NCBI RefSeq assembly: GCF_902859705.1
Contig: NZ_CADIJO010000003.1
Location: forward strand, 62,001 to 126,000
Source of the DNA: Achromobacter deleyi
GTDB taxonomy: Bacteria; Pseudomonadota; Gammaproteobacteria; Burkholderiales; Burkholderiaceae_B
Reading direction: 5' to 3'
Length of the DNA: 64,000 nt
Shown here: in pieces, positions 49,790-57,105 of the stretch
Position numbering within the stretch: position 1 is the stretch's first letter
How the letters are laid out: each line of letters opens with the position of its first letter
Notes under the pieces: generated by a model
What the model saw: only the letters and a program-made list of their open reading frames with translations
Database searches by the model: none
Told to the model about the DNA's origin: nothing
Made by a program: the position numbers and the translations under genes

Positions 49790-50377
49790 TTATGCGCGGG
49801 CCTTGCAGGGGCTGCAAGCGTTTGCGCGATCAGCGTGTCGCACTTGCGGGGCGGTCACCAGCGAACGGCGGCGCAGCGCGGGCAACAGCGCGATCTTGGC
49901 CTCTTGGTAGGCGGCGTGCTGCTGTTCGGGCGTCATGCGCGGGTTGCTGAATACGCGTGCCCCTGCCGCCTTGTTGCCGGCGTGCACACCGATGGCCGAG
50001 CGCTGCTGCCAGGGCAGTTCGTCGATGCACAGTTCGGTCTGCTCACCGCGCGCGGCGGTCAGGCGCGCATCGATGTCTTCATCGTCGATGTAGGCGTCGT
50101 CCGGCATCATGCCTCGTGCAAAGGCCGACACTCGGCCCACGCCCAACTTGGGGCGGTAGCCACGGCTCCAGTGATACCACTCCATGATCAACGCTTCGAC
50201 CTGGTCCGATTCTTCTCGCGTCATGCCCTGCCCCTTCTGAATGCTTGCGCGGGCCGTGCGGTCCGCATTGCCCGCCGGCCGCGCGGCGATCGAGCGCGCA
50301 ATCGCGGCCCCCGCCTGCGATGCCGCCACTGCCCAGCCTTGCGGTGCCCGCAATGCCATGTTTGCCGCCTGATCCAT
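49790..50377 (-). CDS. Probable late antiterminator/activator of the tail cluster
   Basis: A 195-residue protein with AAGGAG six bases before its ATG at 50377. The part from about residue 52 (TREESDQVEALIMEWYHWSR through the ID...L core and YQEAKIALLPALRRR) resembles phage late-gene regulators of the Q/RinA type: an E-W-Y-W helix, a D-D-x-I-D segment and a C-terminal basic helix. The assignment rests on this pattern and on position: it is divergent from the repressor and directly upstream of three terminators and the tail operon. Its role would match PrtN in pyocin loci. No enzymatic motif is seen. Confidence 0.5.
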   Translation of the reverse strand: MDQAANMALRAPQGWAVAASQAGAAIARSIAARPAGNADRTARASIQKGQGMTREESDQVEALIMEWYHWSRGYRPKLGVGRVSAFARGMMPDDAYIDDEDIDARLTAARGEQTELCIDELPWQQRSAIGVHAGNKAAGARVFSNPRMTPEQQHAAYQEAKIALLPALRRRSLVTAPQVRHADRANACSPCKARA

Positions 50378-50510
50378 ATGCCGCTCCTTGCCGTTGAGTT
50401 CGTTGCCGGGGTGATTTGCCTGAGGGCTGTCCCGGGAGTGCGCCGCGCGGGCGCCTGGTGCGCGGACCGGCGCAATCGCCGGTCGGAAAGGTTGTCGGGA
50501 GAAGTCTTCT

Positions 50511-50527
50511 GGTAGCGAAACGCTACC
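50511..50527. promoter_or_regulatory. 17-base palindrome in the control region
   Basis: GGTAGCG-AAA-CGCTACC is a perfect palindrome of operator size in the 273-base gap between the antiterminator gene and the repressor gene, on the antiterminator side. A likely operator for the S24 repressor. Confidence 0.6.
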
Positions 50528-50581
50528 TACGCTTCCGTCTGATAACAGCACGCGTTTTGGGTAATTCATGCCTAGAATTCT

Positions 50582-50612
50582 ACAAGTGTATAATCGCCTT
50601 TTCAACACTTGT
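50582..50612. promoter_or_regulatory. Repressor promoter and flanking inverted repeats
   Basis: ACAAGTGT (50582-50589) and ACACTTGT (50605-50612) form an inverted repeat; a perfect TATAAT (50589-50594) sits inside and is placed to transcribe the repressor. Alternating TGTTG and CAACA half-sites continue to 50630. Together they look like an autoregulated promoter. Confidence 0.55.
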
Positions 50613-50650
50613 TGTTGCACAACATTCCACAACTGTTTAGCGTCCGCACC

Positions 50651-51346
50651 ATGGCTCTCGGAAAACAAATCAGGCGCTACCGCGCCGCGCTCGGTCTCAC
50701 CCTGGAACAGCTGGAAGCTCGTACAGGCGTGGGCGTGGGCACCATCGCCGCGCTTGAAGGGCGCGACAGCGAACGCTCGAAATACGCGGCTCGGCTGGCC
50801 GCCGGATTGGGCTTGTCGCTGGAACAGCTGCTGGATGAGGCCGCGCAGTACCCGCCTGACACCGTGCTGTCAGCGCCCGACGCGCTGGTGCGTCTGGACG
50901 ACGGCATGGCCGACGACTTGCGCATCCCGCGCTTCGATACCGGAGGCGCCATGGGCGCCGGGGTCGAACTGCGCGACCAGCCTGGCGTGATCCAAAGCCT
51001 GCGCGTCAGCCAGGAATGGCTGCACAAGAACCTGCGGCATTACACGTCGGTGGGCAACCTGTGCGTGGTCACCGGCTTTGGCGACAGCATGCGGCCCATG
51101 TACAACCCCGGCGATCCGCTGCTGGTGGACCTGGGCGTGGCCAAGGCCGACATCGACGGCATCTATTTCTTTCGGGTGGGCAACGAAGGGTTCATCAAGC
51201 GTCTGCAACGCATTCCCAGCGCGCAGGGGTTGTTGATTCGCGCCAAATCCGAGAACACCAAGTACGACGCCTGGGACATCACCGAAGACATGGACCTGCA
51301 GATTTTCGGGCGCGTACTGAAGGTGTGGCGCAGCGACGATTTCTGA
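50651..51346 (+). CDS. CI/LexA-like S24 repressor of the tail cluster
   Basis: A 231-residue repressor with an N-terminal Xre HTH (about residues 5-60, GLTLEQLEARTGVGVGTIAA) and a C-terminal S24 self-cleavage domain. The nucleophile is S146 in TGFGDSMRPMYNPGD and the general base K183 in EGFIKRLQR; their spacing of 37 matches LexA. An Ala-Gly bond at 103-104 (GAMGAGVEL) is the likely cleavage site. RecA-stimulated cleavage after DNA damage would release the divergent antiterminator gene and thus the tail operon, as PrtR does for pyocins. ATG at 50651 is the natural start; an upstream in-frame TTG reading from 50609 would cover the operators. Confidence 0.88.
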   Translation: MALGKQIRRYRAALGLTLEQLEARTGVGVGTIAALEGRDSERSKYAARLAAGLGLSLEQLLDEAAQYPPDTVLSAPDALVRLDDGMADDLRIPRFDTGGAMGAGVELRDQPGVIQSLRVSQEWLHKNLRHYTSVGNLCVVTGFGDSMRPMYNPGDPLLVDLGVAKADIDGIYFFRVGNEGFIKRLQRIPSAQGLLIRAKSENTKYDAWDITEDMDLQIFGRVLKVWRSDDF

Positions 51347-51470
51347 GGCGCGCGATCGTCTGCGGCGCGTGATCGCATGCGTGCGATCCGACGCGTGCTG
51401 GCCTGCTTGGCGCGGCCGGCGCTTCGCCACCCGATTCGCCCGCTTGATTCACGGCAGCGCCGCACTCCCC

Positions 51471-52928
51471 CTACTGCGCGACCCGTTGCAGCGACGGGGT
51501 TTGCCACGAGCCATCCAGCAGCGCGGGCTTGGGCCAGTAATAGCGCATCGCCACCATGAACGGGCCCGGTGGCGTGGGTAGCCAATTGGCCTCCTGGCCC
51601 TTGCCCGGCGATGTCGGTTGCAAGGTAAGCGTGACGCCGCCGTCGCGGTCGCGCTTGAGCGACGACAGCGTCGCCGCGTTGATCGTGTAGCGCTTGGCTG
51701 CGTTGGCCACCAGCGTTTGCCCGGGCAGTTGATACAGCGTCACCGACCAATAGGCATTGACCGGCGGCAAGCTTTTCGGCGCAAAGCGCAGGGTGTAGGC
51801 GCGCGCGCCATCCAGCGGTTGCCCGGCGCTGTCCTGGTCGATCGCCGGAGCCAGCGCTTCTTCGCGGCTGCTGCCGCCCAGATCGACCTGGGCGCCCGTG
51901 GCACGGGCCAGGTAATCATTCTTGAAGGTGCGGCGGTCGGCGAACAACGTGTCGGTCTTGCCGGCCAGCGCCACGCGGCGCTTGTCGATATCGTTCTGGC
52001 CATCGTGCATGCCTTCTTGCATCATCTTCCGCAAGCGGGGGTTCATGCGATCGGTCACGACGGGTTCGCCCGGCCGGATGCGCAGGCTGTCCAGACGCCG
52101 GCGCAGCGTTTTTTCGCTGTGCTCGACGGGCGCGAACTGCAGCAGGAAGGCCAGCTGGTTGTAGAACTCGAGCGAGCTGCGCATCTGCGCCGGGGCTTCG
52201 GGTGCGATCCACGCGACAAGGGCCGGCGCGGGCGGCGCGGCCTTTTTCAGGAAGGCCGACAAGGGCTGAATCTTGTAGCCCGCCTGGATACGCTTCACGT
52301 TGGCCAGGTCGGAGGCGGAATACAGCAAGGTGCGCCCCGACAGTGTGACCAGCTCGGTCTCGGCGACGAGGACCTTGGCCACGTGCTTGGGCGCCGTACC
52401 CTTCCAGCGCGGGCCGGCGATCAGGAAATGACCGCCGCCATTGCCCGTGGCGCGGCTGCCGATATAGGCAAAGTTCTGGCCGTACAGGTCTGTCAGTTGC
52501 AGCGCGAAATAGCGCTGGGAGTCCATGGGCGGCACGCTGACCACGACCGGTTCGGCCCGCAGGTCCAGCACGGCGGATGACGTGGCGACGTCGAGATTGG
52601 GCGCTGCAATGCCGGCATCTTCGGGCGTGTACACCCGCGCAACATGGTCAAGGGTATTGAAGGGACCGCGATACTGCGGGCTGGCGGAATCGATATTCGT
52701 GGCGTACAGGGCCTGGTAGCTGGCGACCATGGGGTAGCCGTACACATAGGCCTCTTTCGCGATGCGGCGCGCCTCGGGCGCCGAGACGCCGTCGATGCCG
52801 ACGAATTGCGACCCCGTGGCCGCGTCGGGCGATGTGAAGCTGCATCCTGCCAACGCGGCTACCAACGCCACACCGGCCATGCTGCGCAAGGTGAAAAAAA
52901 GGGCAGTGCCAACCAGGCGGTCGCGCAT
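51471..52928 (-). CDS. DUF1254/DUF1214 lipoprotein
   Basis: A 485-residue exported lipoprotein: a hydrophobic signal ends in the lipobox VAALAGC (Cys about residue 26). The N-terminal part is DUF1254 (EARRIAKEAYVYGYPMVASY, then PNLDVATSSAVLDLRAEPVV) and the C-terminal part is DUF1214 (PVNAYWSVTLYQLPGQTLVA and PTSPGKGQEANWLPTPPGPF). Such proteins are widespread, often near stress or secondary-metabolite loci, and have no established reaction. ATG at 52928 has GGAG eight bases upstream. It is the first chromosomal gene right of the tail cluster and converges on the repressor gene. Confidence 0.9.
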   Translation of the reverse strand: MRDRLVGTALFFTLRSMAGVALVAALAGCSFTSPDAATGSQFVGIDGVSAPEARRIAKEAYVYGYPMVASYQALYATNIDSASPQYRGPFNTLDHVARVYTPEDAGIAAPNLDVATSSAVLDLRAEPVVVSVPPMDSQRYFALQLTDLYGQNFAYIGSRATGNGGGHFLIAGPRWKGTAPKHVAKVLVAETELVTLSGRTLLYSASDLANVKRIQAGYKIQPLSAFLKKAAPPAPALVAWIAPEAPAQMRSSLEFYNQLAFLLQFAPVEHSEKTLRRRLDSLRIRPGEPVVTDRMNPRLRKMMQEGMHDGQNDIDKRRVALAGKTDTLFADRRTFKNDYLARATGAQVDLGGSSREEALAPAIDQDSAGQPLDGARAYTLRFAPKSLPPVNAYWSVTLYQLPGQTLVANAAKRYTINAATLSSLKRDRDGGVTLTLQPTSPGKGQEANWLPTPPGPFMVAMRYYWPKPALLDGSWQTPSLQRVAQ

Positions 52929-53091
52929 TCGATGCTCCAACATGGGCAGATGTTGGCAACGCCCAGATGGCGGCAGCGTCGCGGCAAGACGGAATAGTGG
53001 CCGAAATTCTGGCACACTTTTTGTGACCATAGTGAAACAATGCCCCGCCAGCCGCACTACCTGCCGTCTGATTCCTTGGCGCCAGACGGCC

Positions 53092-53640
53092 TCAACCGGG
53101 CACGGGCAGCCCTTCAAGCTGGGCCGGGGGAATCGGCGTGATGGCGCTTTCGGTGGCGGCCGCGTCGGTGGTCAGGTGCTGGATCAGGTCCACGGTGGTG
53201 GAGCGGCGCGTCAACATCAGGCAGGTGACTTCAGCGTCGGTCACGCGGGTGGCATGCCAGCACCCGGGCCGCATGCACACGCCCTGCCCCTGAGGCACAT
53301 GAAAGGCGGCCAATGTGGACAGGTCGGGGCTGCCGTCCGCCGCGCTGCGCGCCACGACCTGGATGATGTTGCCCGTCAGCGGCACGATGGCCTGCTGCGT
53401 CAGCAAGTGCTTTTCCAGGCTGGCGATGTCGGCCGAGGCGCTGCGGTAGTTGACCCACAGCACTTCCGCATCGCCGCCCGCGCCGGTGTTGAACACGTGT
53501 TCTTGCCAGAAATCGGTGGCGTCGTTGCTGAACAGCGGGATGCCGTTGCCCTGCGGCATGGGCTTGCCCAGCATCCAGCCATAGGGCTTGAAGGCATCGT
53601 CGGTCAGGTCGTGTACAGGCAATGCGGCAGCGCGGGTCAT
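53092..53640 (-). CDS. allA: Ureidoglycolate lyase-like protein
   Basis: A 182-residue cupin-fold protein of the AllA family, which converts ureidoglycolate to glyoxylate and urea. Recognisable segments are DAFKPYGWMLGKPMPQGNG, ASLEKHLLTQQAIVPLTGN and CMRPGCWHATRVTDAEVTCL with the metal/substrate-side His. It is slightly longer than E. coli AllA (160). It overlaps the integrase-arm-like gene by four bases, as third gene of a coupled trio under the IclR gene. No other allantoin genes are present, so a different ureido or hydroxy-acid substrate is possible. Confidence 0.75.
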   Translation of the reverse strand: MTRAAALPVHDLTDDAFKPYGWMLGKPMPQGNGIPLFSNDATDFWQEHVFNTGAGGDAEVLWVNYRSASADIASLEKHLLTQQAIVPLTGNIIQVVARSAADGSPDLSTLAAFHVPQGQGVCMRPGCWHATRVTDAEVTCLMLTRRSTTVDLIQHLTTDAAATESAITPIPPAQLEGLPVPG

Positions 53641-53912
53641 GCGTCGTCCTTGGTGGAAGGGGTGGGCGGGGCGGAAGGGTCCAATGGCGTGCGCAGGCTG
53701 GACGCGGCGCGCTTGGGAAACTCGGCGTCGTAGTCGAAGTCGCCGCGGGCGATGGCGGCCAGGATCGCGGCACGCCGCTCGGCCGCGCGTTTCAGGTTGG
53801 CCGCCGTGGGCTTGACGCGGATGCGTTCCACGCAATGCCGGCCCTGGTAGACAAAGCCGATCTCGATAGACGACTCGGAAGCCGGCCGTACGCCGTCGAA
53901 CCCTTGGTTCAT
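53637..53912 (-). CDS. Stand-alone integrase arm-type DNA-binding domain
   Basis: A 91-residue protein matching the N-terminal arm-site-binding domain (DUF3596/Arm_DNA-bind_2) of phage tyrosine integrases: SSIEIGFVYQGRHCVERIRV, then KPTAANLKRAAERRAAI and IARGDFDYDAEFP. In integrases this is followed by core-binding and catalytic domains; here the protein ends after a Pro/Ser-rich tail, without them. Its ATG overlaps the IclR stop and its TGA overlaps the allA start, both by four bases. It may be an integrase remnant or a small protein recruited into the operon. Confidence 0.7.
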   Translation of the reverse strand: MNQGFDGVRPASESSIEIGFVYQGRHCVERIRVKPTAANLKRAAERRAAILAAIARGDFDYDAEFPKRAASSLRTPLDPSAPPTPSTKDDA

Positions 53913-54676
53913 GCCGATAATTGCTCCGATATGCGGTGGGCCACGTCCTGCAGCGGCCCCAGGTAGCGCTCAACCGCCTGCGCAGGCGTCAAGGCGGACG
54001 AAAACCACGTGACCCCGATGGACGCTGCCACGAATTCGCGGGCCATGACAGGTACCGCAAGCGTACCGGAAACCGGGCGCAAGGCCGGGTCTCGCAACGC
54101 GTAGCCACAGGCCCGGATATCGTCCAGCATGGCCTTGACGGCCACAGGATCGTGCGCAAGCTGGTCTTCGGGGTGGCCACGCTGGCGCACGACTTCGAGC
54201 AGCATCTCCTGCTCGTCGGGCGAACAGAACGCCAGATAGACGCGCCCCAACGCCCGGGAGATCAGGCTCAGGCGCATGTTGATGGACGAATGCAGCAGCG
54301 ACAGCGGCGAATAGGGAATGGTGCTGCAACGAATGACGACTTCGTCGACGTCGAGCATTGCCACGGCGATCGGCCACTTGATGTCTTCGGTCAGTTCGCG
54401 CACCAGTGGCGAGGCGATTTCGACGACGCGCGGCACATGGTGGTAGCCGGAATTGAGCGCGTTGACGCCGTTGAGCAGGCGGTATTCGCCAGGGCGGGAA
54501 CCGCGTGCGACCAGTTCCTGGTCGGCAAAGGTGCGCAGCAGCCGGATAAGCGTAGGCTTGGGCAGCGCGGTCAGCTGATGCAGCCCGTCCAGAGTGGAAA
54601 TGGGCATCTGGTTCAAGGCGCGCAACAATGTAATCGCCCGCTCGACTGCCCGGATCGAAGACTCGCGCTCGCCCAT
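53909..54676 (-). CDS. IclR-family regulator
   Basis: A 255-residue IclR-type transcription factor. Winged HTH at about residues 8-70 (SIRAVERAITLLRALNQMPI, LPKPTLIRLLRTFADQELVA), then the effector domain (KWPIAVAMLDVDEVVIRCST, LGRVYLAFCSPDEQEMLLEV). First of three coupled genes. It is the best candidate to bind the two TTTCGC-N3-GCGGAA sites between the MFS and amidohydrolase genes 2.3 kb away, where no nearer regulator exists. Confidence 0.9.
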   Translation of the reverse strand: MGERESSIRAVERAITLLRALNQMPISTLDGLHQLTALPKPTLIRLLRTFADQELVARGSRPGEYRLLNGVNALNSGYHHVPRVVEIASPLVRELTEDIKWPIAVAMLDVDEVVIRCSTIPYSPLSLLHSSINMRLSLISRALGRVYLAFCSPDEQEMLLEVVRQRGHPEDQLAHDPVAVKAMLDDIRACGYALRDPALRPVSGTLAVPVMAREFVAASIGVTWFSSALTPAQAVERYLGPLQDVAHRISEQLSA

Positions 54677-54758
54677 CGTATCGCCTTGCCCTGTTGTCCG
54701 GGCCCGCTTCAGCCACCACGGCGCGGACCCGTCGAAAACGCGAATTATCGCAGTTTCG

Positions 54759-55490
54759 TCAGAGCATCAGGGATAGCGCGCCTTTGCGCAATAGCGATAG
54801 GTCCGAACCCACCACGAACCAGCTGGCGCCCATGCTTTCGAATTCCGCACGCTCGGCGGCGTCGCCCAGCGCAACGCCCGCAATCTTGCCGGCTTGGCGG
54901 GCAATGGCAAGAATATCCACCGTGGCCTGCATGACCTCGGGAGCGCGGGCGTCGGTCAGGCCCAGGGACAGGGCAAGATCCGCGCGGCCGACGAACAGCC
55001 CGGACACGCCGTCGACGGCGGCGATGTCGCGCGCGGCGTCACAGCCCGCGCGGCTTTCGATCTGACACATGATGGCCGTGCCATCGCCCGCCTGGACGGC
55101 CTTTTTCATGCCCATCGCGCCGTAGCCTGCAAACCGCGGCGAACTGGAAAACCCCCGCTCGCCACCGATGAACCGGCTGCGGGCCACCACGACACGCGCC
55201 GCCTCTGCGGAATCCACATGGGGCACCAGCAGGCCGTCCACGCCCAGGTCCAACGCGGACTGGATGGTGGCCGGCGCCACGTCGGGAATGCGCACGAACA
55301 GCGGCAGGCTGACCGACCGCGCGGCGATGACCAGGATGTCGAGGGTGGCGCGATCGAACGGTGCATGTTCGGCGTCGACAACGGCGAAATCCAGCCCGGC
55401 GCCGCCCAGGATCTCGATGATTTGAGGGGCCCCCGTCTTGACGAAGGTACCGGTCTGGCGGGAAGCAGGAATGCGGGAGTCGATAGGCAT
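54759..55490 (-). CDS. HpcH/HpaI-family aldolase
   Basis: A 243-residue class II pyruvate aldolase of the HpaI/GarL type, a metal-dependent TIM barrel that splits 4-hydroxy-2-keto acids to pyruvate plus an aldehyde. Marks are the substrate-binding Arg region GTFVKTGAPQIIEILGGAG, DFAVVDAEHAPFDR, GVDGLLVPHVDSAEAARV, the metal-binding Glu in IMCQIESRAG and Asp in LFVGRADLALSLG. ATG at 55490, 21 bases after the MFS stop, so the two form an operon. Natural substrate unknown; the neighbours suggest a branched hydroxy-dicarboxylate. Confidence 0.88.
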   Translation of the reverse strand: MPIDSRIPASRQTGTFVKTGAPQIIEILGGAGLDFAVVDAEHAPFDRATLDILVIAARSVSLPLFVRIPDVAPATIQSALDLGVDGLLVPHVDSAEAARVVVARSRFIGGERGFSSSPRFAGYGAMGMKKAVQAGDGTAIMCQIESRAGCDAARDIAAVDGVSGLFVGRADLALSLGLTDARAPEVMQATVDILAIARQAGKIAGVALGDAAERAEFESMGASWFVVGSDLSLLRKGALSLML

Positions 55491-55511
55491 GGCGATGGGC
55501 GGAAACAGGGA

Positions 55512-56828
55512 TCAGGAAGCCACCGGCGCCGGCTGGCGGGTGGTGGTGGCGCGGATGATGAACGCGATGACGCCAACCAGCAGCAGGCAGAACGCCGGCA
55601 ACAGCATGGCGTAGCTGGGGTGGCCCAGGGTCTTGCCCAACCACGGCATGGCGTTCTGTGCCAGGAACCCGCCCAGGTTGCCGATGCAGCTGATGGCGGC
55701 CAGGCTGGCGGCGGCGCGCCGGCCGCTGAAGTACTTGGACGGCAGCGACCAGAAGCACGGCAGCAGCAAGGACGTGCAGGGCGTACCCAGCACGATGGCG
55801 ATATAGCGCACCACCGGGTCGGCGACCAGCAGGCTGGTCAGGAATGCCAGCCCGCCGACCGCGCCGATGACGGCGGCAGCCAGCTGCACATGGCGTTCGC
55901 TCTTGAGCAGGCGCGGCACCGTCAAGAGCAGCGCGCCGGTGAACGCCCAGGGCACCATGGTCAACAGGCCGTTCAGGCTGTTGGACACGCCAAAGCCCTT
56001 GATGACGGTGGGCAGCCAATAGATGATGCCGTACAGCGACGTCAGCAGCAGCGCGTAGGCGGCGCCCAGCACCAGCACCTTGCGGTCGCTCAACACCGCC
56101 CACACACTGCCTTCGTGGCGAGCGGCCGGCGCTTCGACGGCGACCATCTGCGCCAGCCTGTCGCGTTGTTGCGGCGCGAGGAATGCGGCCTTTTCGATAT
56201 TGCGCGGCAGAAGCCACAGCACCACCGGCGCCAGCGCCAACGCCATCACGCCGGTCACCAGGAACACCCATTGCCAGCCCGCGTGGCCCCACAGGCCATC
56301 GAGCGACAGCAGCAGTCCGCCGAATGCCGAGCCCAGCATGTTGCCCAGGGCGCTGCCCAGCGTCAGCAGTGCCAGCGCGCGGATCTGGTAGCGGCGAGGA
56401 AACCACACCGACAGGTAATAGACCACGCCCGGATACAGGCCGGCCTCGGCCGCGCCAACCAGGAACCGCAGCGCCGCAAAGGCCGACCCCGAGGCCACGT
56501 AGGCGATGAGCACCGTGGCGATACCCCAGCTGAGGATGATGCGAAAGAACCACTTGGGTGCGCCGTAGCGGTGCACCGCCAGCGCACTGGGAATCTCGAA
56601 CAGCAGATAGCCGATGAAGAACAGCGACGACGCCAGGCCATAGGCGGTTTCGGACAGGCCGATCTGGCTCACCATCTGCAGTTTGGCGAAGCTGACGTTG
56701 GCCTTGTCGATGATGGAAACCAGGTAGGTCACCAGGATGAGCGGCATGATGCGCCACCACACCTGCCGTATCAGGGCTTCGTCTTGCGCGCTGTACGCGA
56801 TGGCCGCGGCGGCCGCTTTTGTTTCCAT
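55512..56828 (-). CDS. MFS transporter, ACS family (tartrate/phthalate type)
   Basis: A 438-residue, 12-helix carrier of the anion:cation symporter family. The signature region is LVSIIDKANVSFAKLQMVSQ after helix 1, with RFLVGAAEAGLYPGVVYYLS in helix 4-5 and WFPRRYQIRALAL behind it, as in tartrate, 4-hydroxyphenylacetate and phthalate transporters. GGAGAA stands six bases before the ATG at 56828. It starts the minus-strand pair with the aldolase and is divergent from the amidohydrolase operon across two palindromic sites. It probably imports the organic acid degraded by these enzymes. Confidence 0.88.
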   Translation of the reverse strand: METKAAAAAIAYSAQDEALIRQVWWRIMPLILVTYLVSIIDKANVSFAKLQMVSQIGLSETAYGLASSLFFIGYLLFEIPSALAVHRYGAPKWFFRIILSWGIATVLIAYVASGSAFAALRFLVGAAEAGLYPGVVYYLSVWFPRRYQIRALALLTLGSALGNMLGSAFGGLLLSLDGLWGHAGWQWVFLVTGVMALALAPVVLWLLPRNIEKAAFLAPQQRDRLAQMVAVEAPAARHEGSVWAVLSDRKVLVLGAAYALLLTSLYGIIYWLPTVIKGFGVSNSLNGLLTMVPWAFTGALLLTVPRLLKSERHVQLAAAVIGAVGGLAFLTSLLVADPVVRYIAIVLGTPCTSLLLPCFWSLPSKYFSGRRAAASLAAISCIGNLGGFLAQNAMPWLGKTLGHPSYAMLLPAFCLLLVGVIAFIIRATTTRQPAPVAS

Positions 56829-56962
56829 GTCTTCTCCGTTGCTGCGGGCTGGCCGGGCGCAGTGCCGGCCTTTATTTGATGGATGCGAGGCAGGTTCAAG
56901 CCCACCACGGCGAGCCATCCTATGCCGCCAACACGCCCCTTTCCAAGCGCGAATCTTGGACA

Positions 56963-56977
56963 TTTCGCGTGGCGGAA
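56963..56977. promoter_or_regulatory. IclR-type operator, copy 1
   Basis: TTTCGC-GTG-GCGGAA, a near-palindrome of the form used by IclR-family proteins, in the 277-base divergent gap between the MFS and amidohydrolase genes. Confidence 0.6.
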
Positions 56978-57020
56978 TCGAGGCCTAGGATTGGTCTTAT
57001 GCATCGCCCCCCACGCGTGA

Positions 57021-57035
57021 TTTCGCCACGCGGAA
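57021..57035. promoter_or_regulatory. IclR-type operator, copy 2
   Basis: TTTCGC-CAC-GCGGAA, identical arms to copy 1 and a complementary spacer, 58 bases from it. Two identical-arm sites between divergent catabolic promoters make a regulatory role likely. Confidence 0.6.
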
Positions 57036-57105
57036 AGTCTCGGAAACGTGCTTGGATGGCGGCTGGCCGCGTGGGAGGATTGGCACCGTTGCATGGAGAC
57101 AAACA

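Larger units (their letters stand above)
36995..51346. mobile_element. Tail-only phage cluster: candidate F-type tailocin
   Basis: A 14.4-kb block whose structural genes are all on the minus strand in lambda order: tail tube V, G/GT, tape measure H, M, fibre, L, K, I, J, two small tail genes and a second I. It is preceded by three terminators, a probable antiterminator and a divergent S24 repressor. There is no terminase, portal, capsid, head-completion (Z/U), integrase, replication or recognisable lysis gene. F-type pyocins of Pseudomonas aeruginosa have the same V-to-J order, the same absence of head genes and a PrtR/PrtN control pair. A prophage remnant is the alternative; intact reading frames and preserved translational overlaps argue against simple decay. 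Confidence 0.65.

Noticed and set aside
36995..51346. Complete temperate prophage
   Set aside because: No integrase, terminase, portal, capsid, replication or lysis genes, and no direct repeat (att) pair could be recognised by eye at the two edges.
51371..51388. GATCGCA-TGCG-TGCGATC hairpin as terminator of the repressor gene
   Set aside because: Good stem but no T run on either strand; not strong enough to list as a terminator.
36870..51470. Flanking attachment-site repeats for the tail cluster
   Set aside because: I compared the sequence around 36.87-37.0 kb with that around 51.35-51.47 kb and saw no shared stretch beyond GC-rich chance matches. A computed search is needed to be sure.
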